Source: Actinomycetota bacterium
GTDB taxonomy: Bacteria > Actinomycetota > Acidimicrobiia > Acidimicrobiales > AC-25
Assembly (NCBI GenBank): GCA_005888395.1
Contig: VAXF01000089.1
Location: 1-23,908, forward strand
Direction of reading: 5' to 3'
Length of the DNA: 23,908 nucleotides
In this document: piece after piece, positions 13,527-20,485 of the stretch
Position numbering within the stretch: the stretch's first letter is position 1
Layout of the letters: every line of letters begins with the position of its first letter
Position numbers and translations under genes: made by a program
The notes under the pieces: generated by a model
Told to the model about the DNA's origin: nothing
The model's database searches: none
The model's input: only the letters and a program-made list of their open reading frames with translations

Positions 13527-14227
13527 CGGATCGCGAGCGAGCGCTCCGGCTGCTGGCCGAGGGGGACGTCGTCGTCCGCGGCCGCATGCCGTGGAGCTCC
13601 AACAACACGTTCCTCGCCGATGTCTGCCTCGAGGGCGAGCGCGGCATGGCGGTGTACAAGCCGGTGCGCGGCGAGCGCCCGCTGTGGGACTTCCCCGAAG
13701 GCCTCTACCGGCGGGAGCTGGCGGCCTACGCGCTCTCGGAGGCGCTCGGCTGGGGACTCGTGCCGGAGACCATCGTGCGCGACGGGCCGCTCGGCGTGGG
13801 ATCGCTGCAGCGGCTCGTGCCCGCCGACTTCGCGGAGCACTACTTCACGCTGCTCGAGCGGCCCGAGCAGCACGACGCGTTGCGCGCCATCTGCGCGTTC
13901 GACCTGCTCGTCAACAACGCCGACCGCAAGGGTGGCCACTGCCTGCTCGACGAGCACGGCCGTGTGTGGTCGGTCGACCACGGCCTCTGCTTCCACGCCG
14001 AGCCCAAGCTCCGCACGGTCATCTGGGACTTTGCCGGAGAGCCCCTGCCCGACCCGCTACTGCCGCCGATCGCACGCATTGCCGAGGGCGCGGTACCCGA
14101 GAGTCTCGACGACACCCTCGACGGTGACGAACGCGCCGCCCTCGTGAAGCGGGCGGCGGCGATTGTGAACCGGCGCCGCTTCCCCGTCGCCGGCGCCGGC
14201 CGTCCGTACCCGTGGCCCCTCGTGTGA
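13523..14227 (+). CDS. SCO1664 family protein (PI3/4-kinase-like fold)
   Basis: This 234-residue protein matches the SCO1664 family, which shows a kinase-like core. The possible ATP-binding Lys46 lies in MAVYKPVRGERPLWDFPEGLYRRE. The catalytic-loop-like segment FDLLVNNADRKGGHCLL has Asp134, and the metal-binding-like VDHGLCFH has Asp152. These resemble the D-x-x-x-x-N and DxG motifs of PI3/4-kinase and HipA-like proteins. A kinase reaction is family-based inference; no substrate is known. The ATG at 13523 overlaps the TGA of mini-ORF 3 and lies two bases after its hairpin, with no ribosome binding site, so translation is probably coupled. It is the last member of the conserved phosphatase/DUF3090/SCO1664 trio. 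Confidence 0.88.
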   Translation: MTDRERALRLLAEGDVVVRGRMPWSSNNTFLADVCLEGERGMAVYKPVRGERPLWDFPEGLYRRELAAYALSEALGWGLVPETIVRDGPLGVGSLQRLVPADFAEHYFTLLERPEQHDALRAICAFDLLVNNADRKGGHCLLDEHGRVWSVDHGLCFHAEPKLRTVIWDFAGEPLPDPLLPPIARIAEGAVPESLDDTLDGDERAALVKRAAAIVNRRRFPVAGAGRPYPWPLV

Positions 14228-14240
14228 TTTTCGCCGCCGG

Positions 14241-15233
14241 ATGACAGGAGCCGGCGCGAACGCCGAGCTGGTCGAGCTCGGTGATCTCGACGAGCTGACC
14301 CGTCATGTCGACCGCCTGTGCGCGGCGGACGACTGGGACGGGCTCGTCGACCTGCGCGACCGGTGCCGCAAGGCGCTGGAGCGCGGCAAACAGCTCTGGC
14401 CGGCGGCGTCGCACGCCGAGTACCGGCTGGCACTGGAGGCGCCGGGCTCGTGGGCCGCGCTCGTGCTCGAGCCCGGCGCCGGCCATTTCTCGCTCGGTCC
14501 CCTCACCGAGGTGACGGCGTCCACCCATGGATGGGCCGACCTCGCCCCGCACGTGGCGTCGAGCCCGCTCGGCGCGCTGGCCGCCCACGAGCGGGTGGTG
14601 CGCGGCGAGGACCTCACGACCGACACACGCGCGGTCGCGATGCCGCCGGTGCTCGACCTGCCGCTTTGCCTCGAGCCGTGGGAGCCCGCTTATCCGCTCG
14701 CCGAGTACGCGCCGCACGAGGCCCACTTCCCCGACGTGCGGCTGCCGACACTCGAACGGGTGACACTGCCGGCACGCGTCGAGCGCGCCGGCGACGCGGA
14801 GTCGTGCCGAGCGCTCGTGGAGCTCGCCAGCGTGTGGGCGACCCAGTCGAACGGGCGAGCCGAGGCCGTGGCCGCCCGCGGCGACGCGCCGGCCGCGATC
14901 GCGGCCCTCGGCGTACGCGTCGCCCGTATCGCGCGCGTGGAGCTCGCGGACGCGATGGCGGCGATGGCGTGGACCGCGGCCAGCGGGGGTGCCCACGGCC
15001 GGCGCCGCGGCATGGCTCCCGGACGGTTCGCCGCCTGGTGGGCGGCCGCGGCGATCAGCGGACTGCTCGATCACTGGCCGGTGCCGGCCGACGAGCTCGG
15101 CGACGCTGCCGGCGACCTGCGCTGGTACCGCTGGGACGCGGCCGAGCCGGTGACCGGCTGGTCGCTCCGCCTCGCCGTCGAGGACCCGGCCGAGGGTCTC
15201 GCCTGGGCCCTCGCCGCCACCGACGCCACCTGA
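14241..15233 (+). CDS. Hypothetical protein following the SCO1664-family gene
   Basis: This 330-residue soluble protein is not of a family I recognise. The N-terminus (ELVELGDLDELTRHVDRLCAADDWDGLVDLRDRCRKALERGKQLWP) is helical and looks repeat-like. The middle holds the motifs HFSLGPLTEVTAS and VLDLPLCLEPWEPAYPLAEYAPHEAHFP. The C-terminal part has Trp-rich helices (GRFAAWWAAAAISGLLDHWPVP) and then DLRWYRWDAAEPVTGWSLRLAVEDP. There are no signal peptide or membrane segments. It begins 13 bases after the SCO1664-family stop, so it is probably in the same operon and may work with that module. Coding is supported by its length, codon bias and lack of any competing gene. A perfect 22-bp hairpin begins 15 bases after the stop. 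Confidence 0.8.
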   Translation: MTGAGANAELVELGDLDELTRHVDRLCAADDWDGLVDLRDRCRKALERGKQLWPAASHAEYRLALEAPGSWAALVLEPGAGHFSLGPLTEVTASTHGWADLAPHVASSPLGALAAHERVVRGEDLTTDTRAVAMPPVLDLPLCLEPWEPAYPLAEYAPHEAHFPDVRLPTLERVTLPARVERAGDAESCRALVELASVWATQSNGRAEAVAARGDAPAAIAALGVRVARIARVELADAMAAMAWTAASGGAHGRRRGMAPGRFAAWWAAAAISGLLDHWPVPADELGDAAGDLRWYRWDAAEPVTGWSLRLAVEDPAEGLAWALAATDAT

Positions 15234-15248
15234 GCCCAGCCCAGTCGC

Positions 15249-15296
15249 TTTTGTCAGCAGGAATTCACCCCACAGGGTGAATTCCTGCTGACAAAA
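15249..15296. terminator. Perfect hairpin between convergent genes (22-bp arms, 4-nt loop)
   Basis: The left arm 15249-15270 begins TTTTGTCAGCAGGAATTC; the right arm 15275-15296 is its exact reverse complement, with loop CACA. It starts 15 bases after one gene and ends 29 bases before the stop of the convergent flavoprotein gene, so it can serve both. On each strand the RNA stem starts with four U and ends with four A, the reverse of what an intrinsic terminator needs. A different 3'-end mechanism, or RNA stabilisation, is likely. Confidence 0.6.
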
Positions 15297-15325
15297 CGGT
15301 GGGGGTCGGGGTCAGGGCGAGGGGG

Positions 15326-16603
15326 TCAGGTCGGCGGGCCGAGGACGCGATCGAGGTAGGCGTTGCGGAAGCGGCCCTCGGGGTCGAGGCGGGCGCGGAC
15401 GGCGCGGAAGCGCTCCCAGCCGGGGTAGCGGGGGGCGAGCGTGGCCGCCGTTTGATAGTGGAGCTTCCCCCAGTGAGGACGGCCACCGAGCTCGGTGGCG
15501 ATGGCCTCGACGCCACGGAAGTACTGCTCGTAGGGCATGCCCCGGTACACGTGGACGGCGATGTAGCACGTGTCGCGACCCTGGGCGGGGCTGAGCGGCA
15601 GGTCGTCTGCGGCGACGAAGCGCACCTCGATCGGGAAGCTGATGTTCAGTCCGCTCGAGTCGATGAACCCCTTCAACCGGCGCAGCGCGGTGGCGGCGTT
15701 CGAACGTGGGATCGCGTACTCCATCTCGACGAAATGAACGAAGCGCGGGCTGGCGAACACGCGATGACTCGGCTCCACGTAGTCCGAGCGCCGTCCGCCG
15801 ATGGGGAGCTTGTTCAGGCGGGGAATGAGCGACGGCCGCACGCGCCCGACCCGGCACAGCGCACCGAAGACCGCGTTCTCCATCAGCACCTTGTCGGTCC
15901 AGTAGCGCAGGCGCGGGCGTGGGCGCGCCGGCTCGTCGGTGGCGTTGTTGCGCTTGGTCAGCGCACCACCGGTGTGCGGGACGTAGAAGAACTCGAAGTG
16001 GTCGTTGTCGTCGACGAGCTCGTCGAGGTGCTCGAGGAGGTAGTCGAAGCGTCGAGGCCACCGGAGCGTGACCGTCGAGAGGATGCCGAGGGCGCCGAGG
16101 CCGACGCGCGCGGCGTCGAACACCTCGGGCTCCTCGTCCGCCGAGGCCCGCACGATCGAGCCGTCGGCGGTGACGAGCTCCAGCGCCACCACCTGGGTCG
16201 AGAGATTGCCGAGCTTGCGGCCCGTGCCGTGGGTGGCGGTCGAGATCGCACCGGCAATGGTCTGGTACGCGATGTCGCCGAGGTTGGGCATCGCGAGCCC
16301 CCGCGCCGCCAGCTCCTCGTTGAGCACCGTGATCGGCATGCCCGCCTGCACGGTGACCCGGCCGGTGCCGGGGTCGGCCGACAGGACGCGCCCATAGCGG
16401 TCGAGGTGCACGAGCACGCCGTCGGTACACGCGATGTCGGTGAAGGAGTGGCCCGCGCCCACGACCTTGACCGTGCGGCCGGTCGCCGCCGCGCCCTTCA
16501 CCAGGGCAACGAGGTCGTTTTCTAGGGCCGGGTGCTCGACGGCGGCGGGCGCGCAACGCTGGTTGCCGGCCCAGTTGGTCCAGAGGCCCCGAGCCTCCGG
16601 CAT
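15326..16603 (-). CDS. FAD-linked oxidoreductase, D-arabinono/L-gulono-1,4-lactone oxidase family
   Basis: This 425-residue flavoprotein is of the vanillyl-alcohol oxidase superfamily. The FAD-binding domain has VKVVGAGHSFTD (His52, the usual covalent FAD site in this family) and TIAGAISTATHGTG. The C-terminal ALO-type domain ends in GGRPHWGKLHYQTA and DPEGRFRNAYLDRVLG. Relatives oxidise aldonolactones or sugar alcohols (gulonolactone or arabinonolactone oxidase/dehydrogenase, xylitol oxidase), so the substrate is open. The ATG at 16603 has GGAG about ten bases upstream and follows the etfA stop by only five bases, so it appears co-transcribed with etfB-etfA. This would let it pass electrons to ETF if it acts as a dehydrogenase rather than an oxidase. 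That is inference. Confidence 0.9.
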   Translation of the reverse strand: MPEARGLWTNWAGNQRCAPAAVEHPALENDLVALVKGAAATGRTVKVVGAGHSFTDIACTDGVLVHLDRYGRVLSADPGTGRVTVQAGMPITVLNEELAARGLAMPNLGDIAYQTIAGAISTATHGTGRKLGNLSTQVVALELVTADGSIVRASADEEPEVFDAARVGLGALGILSTVTLRWPRRFDYLLEHLDELVDDNDHFEFFYVPHTGGALTKRNNATDEPARPRPRLRYWTDKVLMENAVFGALCRVGRVRPSLIPRLNKLPIGGRRSDYVEPSHRVFASPRFVHFVEMEYAIPRSNAATALRRLKGFIDSSGLNISFPIEVRFVAADDLPLSPAQGRDTCYIAVHVYRGMPYEQYFRGVEAIATELGGRPHWGKLHYQTAATLAPRYPGWERFRAVRARLDPEGRFRNAYLDRVLGPPT

Positions 16604-16608
16604 CGGCG

Positions 16609-17574
16609 TCAGCTCCGGGCCTTGAGAGCCTCGATGAGCTTCGGGACGACCTTGTGCACGTCACCGACGACACCGAGGTCGGCGATGGAGAAGATCGGTG
16701 CGTCCTTGTCCTTGTTGATCGCCACGATGTTCTTCGAGCCCTTCATGCCCACCATGTGCTGGGTCGCGCCCGAGATGCCGCACGCGATGTAGACGGTGGG
16801 CTTCACCGTCTTGCCGGTCTGGCCGACCTGGTAGGAGTAGGGCACCCACCCGGCGTCGACGATCGCCCGCGACGCGCCCGGCGCGCCCTTCAGCAGCTTG
16901 GCCAGCTCCTCGATCAGCTCGTACTTCTCGGCCGCGCCGAGCCCTCGACCGCCCGACACCACCACGTCGGCCTCGTCGAGCTTCGGGCCCGTGTGCTCCT
17001 CGACGTGCCGGTCGAGCACCCTGGCCGCGTTCGTGGCGCCGGTGTCGGGCACGTCGACCGTGACGACCTCGGCCGGGCCGCCGCCGGCGGGCTCGGGAGC
17101 GAACGACTTCGGGCGGATGATGGCGATGTGCGGCGGGTCGCTGCGGAACGCGGTGCGAACGATCGTGACGCCGCCGAAGATCGCGGTCTCGACCATGTCG
17201 CCGTCGGGCCCAACGTCGAGGCCGTTGGCCAGCACCGGGCGGTCGACCCTCGCCGAAAGGCGCGCCGCCGTGTCGCGACCGTCGTATGTCATGCCGAACA
17301 GGATGAGGTCGGGATGGTTGCCGGCCTCGATCTGCGCCGCCATCGCCGCAGCCGCGGGAACGCCCACCAGCGCACCGCCGAGGTCGCCGGTGGTGAACAC
17401 CTTGGTGGCGCCGAAGGTTCCGAGCTCACCCGCGATCGCCTCGGCGTCACCGCCGGCGTAGAAGGCCTCGACCTCGCCGCCGAGCTGGCGCGCCTTGGTC
17501 AGCAGCTCGAGCGTGAGAGGGATGGGCTTGCCCCCGTCGGCCTCGGCGAACACCCACGTCTTGCTCACAGGCAT
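16609..17574 (-). CDS. etfA: Electron transfer flavoprotein alpha subunit
   Basis: This 321-residue ETF alpha subunit (FixB type) carries FAD and passes electrons from acyl-CoA and other dehydrogenases to the ETF:quinone oxidoreductase. The C-terminal FAD domain is clear: SGGRGLG (207-213), PYSYQVGQTGKTVKPTVYIA (245-264), CGISGATQHMVGMKGSKNIVAINKD and DAPIFSIADLGVVGD. The N-terminal domain (VFAEADGGKPIPLTLELL) is also typical. The ATG at 17574 is one base after the etfB stop, the normal etfBA pairing. Confidence is very high. Confidence 0.97.
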   Translation of the reverse strand: MPVSKTWVFAEADGGKPIPLTLELLTKARQLGGEVEAFYAGGDAEAIAGELGTFGATKVFTTGDLGGALVGVPAAAAMAAQIEAGNHPDLILFGMTYDGRDTAARLSARVDRPVLANGLDVGPDGDMVETAIFGGVTIVRTAFRSDPPHIAIIRPKSFAPEPAGGGPAEVVTVDVPDTGATNAARVLDRHVEEHTGPKLDEADVVVSGGRGLGAAEKYELIEELAKLLKGAPGASRAIVDAGWVPYSYQVGQTGKTVKPTVYIACGISGATQHMVGMKGSKNIVAINKDKDAPIFSIADLGVVGDVHKVVPKLIEALKARS

Positions 17575-17575
17575 G

Positions 17576-18361
17576 TCAAACGACCTTCAGCTGCTCGAGG
17601 AACTGGACGATGCGCTCGTGGGCGTCGCCCTCGTCCTCGACGATCTCGCCCGCCTTGCGCTCCTCGGCGGCGGTGATCTCGACGATCTCCTGCCGGGCGC
17701 CGACCGAGCCGACCTGGTCGGGAGCCAGCCCGAGGTCGCCGACCGTGAGCTGGTCGACCGGCTTGTTCTTGGCCGCCATGATCCCCTTGAACGACGGGTA
17801 CCGCGGTTCCACGACGCCCGCCGTCACCGTGACCAGGCACGGCAGCGGGCACTCCACCTCGTCGTAGCCCGCCTCCGTCTGACGCTGCACCTTCACCTTG
17901 CCGTCGCCGATCTCGATGTGCTTGGCGAAGGTCACGCTCGGGAGCCCGAGGAGCTCGGCGACCTGCGCGGGTACCGTGCCCGTGTAGCCGTCGGTCGACT
18001 CGGTGGCGGCGATCACCAACTCGGGCTCGGCCCGCTTGATGGCCGCGGCGAGGACCTTGGCGGTGGCGAGCGCGTCGCAGCCGACGAGCGCGTCGTCGCT
18101 CACGAGGATCGCCTTGGCCGCGCCCATGGCCAGTGCCGTGCGGAGCCCGCTCACCTCGTTGTTGGGCGCCATCGACACGAGCGTGACCTCGCCGCCGCCG
18201 GCCGCATCGGCGAGCTGCAGGCCCATCTCGACGCCATACGCGTCGGAGTCGTCGAGGATCAGCTTGCCTTCGCGAACGAGGGTCTTCGTGTTCGGGTCGA
18301 GCTTGCCGGGCGTGGCCGGGTCGGGGATCTGCTTGACGCAGACGACGACGTTGAGGGGCAT
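17576..18361 (-). CDS. etfB: Electron transfer flavoprotein beta subunit
   Basis: This 261-residue ETF beta subunit (FixA type) binds AMP and docks dehydrogenases. It opens with NVVVCVKQIPDP, has YGVEMGLQLAD near residue 42, the recognition-loop-like stretch around LVSMAPNNEVSGLRTALAMGAAKAILVSDDA, and the ETF beta signature VTAGVVEPRYPSFKGIMAAKNKPV. The length is normal. The ATG at 18361 is supported by the immediate conserved N-terminus; GGGAAGAA lies upstream at a longer than usual distance. It heads the etfB-etfA-oxidoreductase operon and is divergent from the anti-sigma gene with a 64-bp gap. Confidence 0.97.
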   Translation of the reverse strand: MPLNVVVCVKQIPDPATPGKLDPNTKTLVREGKLILDDSDAYGVEMGLQLADAAGGGEVTLVSMAPNNEVSGLRTALAMGAAKAILVSDDALVGCDALATAKVLAAAIKRAEPELVIAATESTDGYTGTVPAQVAELLGLPSVTFAKHIEIGDGKVKVQRQTEAGYDEVECPLPCLVTVTAGVVEPRYPSFKGIMAAKNKPVDQLTVGDLGLAPDQVGSVGARQEIVEITAAEERKAGEIVEDEGDAHERIVQFLEQLKVV

Positions 18362-18425
18362 AGGTAGGGCATTCTTCCCGACGGGCGCTCCGGGGCACCA
18401 ACCGGCGCGCAGTAACGTCGCCGGC

Positions 18426-18815
18426 GTGGCGACCCGCAGCGACGAGGTGACGCTGGTCGTCCCCGCGTCGCCGGAGTTCGTGCGGCTCGCCCGGCTGATG
18501 GCCGCCGGCATCGCGAGTCGCATGGGATTCTCCTTCGAGGAGGTGGAGGACCTTCGAATCGCCGTCGACGAGCTCTGGTACTGCCTCGTCGGCCCGCACC
18601 CCGAGGTCGGGACGGTGCGCCTCACGTGCTCGATCGGCACCGATGCGCTCGAGATGGAGGGCGTCGCCGCGGTCGAGGGCGCGAGCCGCCTGCACCCCAT
18701 CGCCGTGTCCGAGTTCTCCGGCCGCATCCTCGACGCCGTGGTCGACGAGTACACCCTCGAGGCCGACGGCGCGCGACCGAGCTTCCGTCTGATCAAGCGG
18801 CGCGCCACCAGCTGA
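18426..18815 (+). CDS. Anti-sigma regulatory factor (RsbW-like HATPase domain)
   Basis: This 129-residue protein resembles RsbW-type serine kinases that hold SigB/SigF-class sigma factors. The N-box region reads VEDLRIAVDELWYCLVG (residues 40-56) and the C-terminal end IAVSEFSGRILDAVVDEY. The Asn usual in the ATP-binding N-box (E-x3-N) is Cys53 here, and no clear DxGxG box is visible, so kinase activity may be lost or altered. The GTG at 18426 is supported by TAACGT (18413-18418) ending exactly seven bases upstream, as in leaderless genes. The sigma factor ATG follows the stop with no gap, so the two are cognate partners by position. Confidence 0.82.
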   Translation: MATRSDEVTLVVPASPEFVRLARLMAAGIASRMGFSFEEVEDLRIAVDELWYCLVGPHPEVGTVRLTCSIGTDALEMEGVAAVEGASRLHPIAVSEFSGRILDAVVDEYTLEADGARPSFRLIKRRATS

Positions 18816-19574
18816 ATGACCTTCGACGTTCAACGGCGGGACGAGCTGCGGCAGAAGTTTGCCGAGTACGCCGAGAGCCGCGACCAGGCGCTGCGCGACG
18901 AGCTCATCGCCGCCCACCTCGGGCTGGCCGAGTACCTGGCCCGCCGCTTCGCCAACCGCGGCGAGCCGCTCGACGACCTGGTGCAGGTGGCATCCGTCGG
19001 CCTGCTCAAGGCGGTCGAGCGCTTCGACCCTGATCGCGGCCTCGAGTTCTCGACCTTCGCCACGCCGACGATCGTGGGCGAGCTCAAACGGCACTTCCGC
19101 GACAAGGGCTGGGCCGTGCGCGTGCCCCGCCGGGTGCAGGAGCTCCACCTCGCGATGGCAACGGTCGTGGCCACGCTCACCCAGGACCTCGGCCGCTCCC
19201 CCACCATCACCGAGATCGCCCAGCAATCGGGCGCATCGGAGGAAGAGGTGCTCGAGGCGATGGAGGCCGGGCGCGCCTACCGGTTCGTCTCCATCGACGC
19301 GCGTGCTCCCACCGACGACGACGACGACTACGGCGGGCTCGCGGCGCGTCTGGGCGAGGAAGACCCGACGATGGCCGAGATCGAGCGGCGAATGGAGCTG
19401 TCGCCGCTGCTCTCGGCCCTACCCGAGCGCGAGCGCATGATCGTGCACCTGCGCTTCTTCGAAGGCATGACCCAGTCCGAGATCGCGTCGCGACTCGGCA
19501 TCAGCCAGATGCACGTCTCGCGCCTGCTCGCCCGCAGCCTCCACCAACTCCGCGAGAAGGCTGACGAAGCCTGA
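18816..19574 (+). CDS. Group-3 sigma factor, SigB/SigF/SigH type
   Basis: This 252-residue sigma-70 family factor of the stress/sporulation class has region 2 as HLGLAEYLARRFANRGEPLDDLVQVASVGLLKAVERFDPDRGLEFSTFATPTIVGELKRHFRDKGWAVRVPR. Region 3 follows around residues 107-160 and region 4 contains LPERERMIVHLRFFEGMTQSEIASRLGISQMHVSRLLARSL. Such factors direct RNA polymerase to stress or development genes and are silenced by RsbW-like partners, one of which is encoded directly upstream. An acidic linker (PTDDDDDYGG) separates regions 3 and 4. The stop overlaps a CTG that probably starts the next gene. Confidence 0.95.
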   Translation: MTFDVQRRDELRQKFAEYAESRDQALRDELIAAHLGLAEYLARRFANRGEPLDDLVQVASVGLLKAVERFDPDRGLEFSTFATPTIVGELKRHFRDKGWAVRVPRRVQELHLAMATVVATLTQDLGRSPTITEIAQQSGASEEEVLEAMEAGRAYRFVSIDARAPTDDDDDYGGLAARLGEEDPTMAEIERRMELSPLLSALPERERMIVHLRFFEGMTQSEIASRLGISQMHVSRLLARSLHQLREKADEA

Positions 19575-20485
19575 AGCTCCTTCTGGTCGTGAACACGTCG
19601 GCGTCGGGGGTCACGGCGCGGGGACGGGTCGTCATCCAGAAGGCCCTCGCCGCCGACCACGAGGTACACGTCGCGGAGACCAGCCGGCGCGGGCACGCCA
19701 CCCGGCTGGCGCAGGGCGCGGCGGCCGCCGGCGCCGACGTCGTCGCCGTTCTCGGCGGCGACGGGACACTCAACGAGGCGGCCAACGGCCTGGCCGGCAC
19801 GTCCACCGCGCTCGCGATCATCCCCGGAGGGTCGACCAACGTCTTCGCCCGGTTGCTCGGGTTCGCCAACGACCCGATCGAGGCGACCGGCGAGCTGGTG
19901 GGCGCGCTCGGACGCGGTTCGCTGCGGCGCGTCGGCCTCGGGGCCGTCAACGGCCGCTACTTCCTCTTCCACGTCGGCATGGGGTTCGACGCCGAGGTCG
20001 TGGCCCAGGTCGAGCGCCGGGCCGGGCTCAAGCGCTACGCCGGCCACGCGCTGTTCGTCTTCGCTGCCTTCGCCACCTGGCTCCGCCACTACGACAAGAG
20101 CCGCCCCCGGATGGCGCTGCGCTATCCCGACGGGTGGGTCGTCGACGACGCGTACTTCGCCATCTGCCAGAACGCGAACCCCTACACGTTCCTGGGGAAC
20201 CGCCCCTTCAACTCGGCGCCCGACGCCACCCTCGACCGCGCCCTCGCGGTCGTCACGTTCCGCGACCTGCGCTTCGCCCGCTTCCTGGGCCTGGCCGCCT
20301 CCGCCCTCGCCTCCGGCGCCCGGCTGCGTAGCGATCGCTCAGTCGACTACCGAACCGACGTCACGGAGTTCGTGGTGGAGGGGTACGGGCCGTTCCCGTA
20401 CCAGGTCGACGGCGACTACCTCGGCGAGACCGATCGTCTCTCGTTCCGCCACGAGGCCGACTGCCTCACGGTCGTCGTTCCCTGA
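19571..20485 (+). CDS. Diacylglycerol/lipid kinase family protein (DagK/YegS type), probable CTG start
   Basis: This protein is about 304 residues long. The catalytic domain has VLGGDGTLNEAANGL (GGDGT at 62-66) and IIPGGSTNVFAR, and the C-terminal beta-domain ends in YQVDGDYLGETDRLSFR. The family phosphorylates lipids such as diacylglycerol at the membrane. The first ATG/GTG in frame is GTG 19589, but that would cut off the conserved first strand. Reading from CTG 19571 gives KLLLVVNTSASG, the normal opening, overlaps the sigma factor stop by four bases (CTGA) and has GAGAAGG about ten bases upstream. An in-frame TGA lies just before, so no longer start is possible. The other choice is GTG 19589. 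Its end overlaps the GDPD gene by 20 bases. Confidence 0.88.
   Translation: MKLLLVVNTSASGVTARGRVVIQKALAADHEVHVAETSRRGHATRLAQGAAAAGADVVAVLGGDGTLNEAANGLAGTSTALAIIPGGSTNVFARLLGFANDPIEATGELVGALGRGSLRRVGLGAVNGRYFLFHVGMGFDAEVVAQVERRAGLKRYAGHALFVFAAFATWLRHYDKSRPRMALRYPDGWVVDDAYFAICQNANPYTFLGNRPFNSAPDATLDRALAVVTFRDLRFARFLGLAASALASGARLRSDRSVDYRTDVTEFVVEGYGPFPYQVDGDYLGETDRLSFRHEADCLTVVVP

Noticed and set aside
12795..13659. Minus-strand frames across the junction repeats (containing CPLVRSPPARS-like and LVRSPSARS-like segments)
   Set aside because: They are reverse readings of the repeat units and continue antisense through well-supported plus-strand genes.
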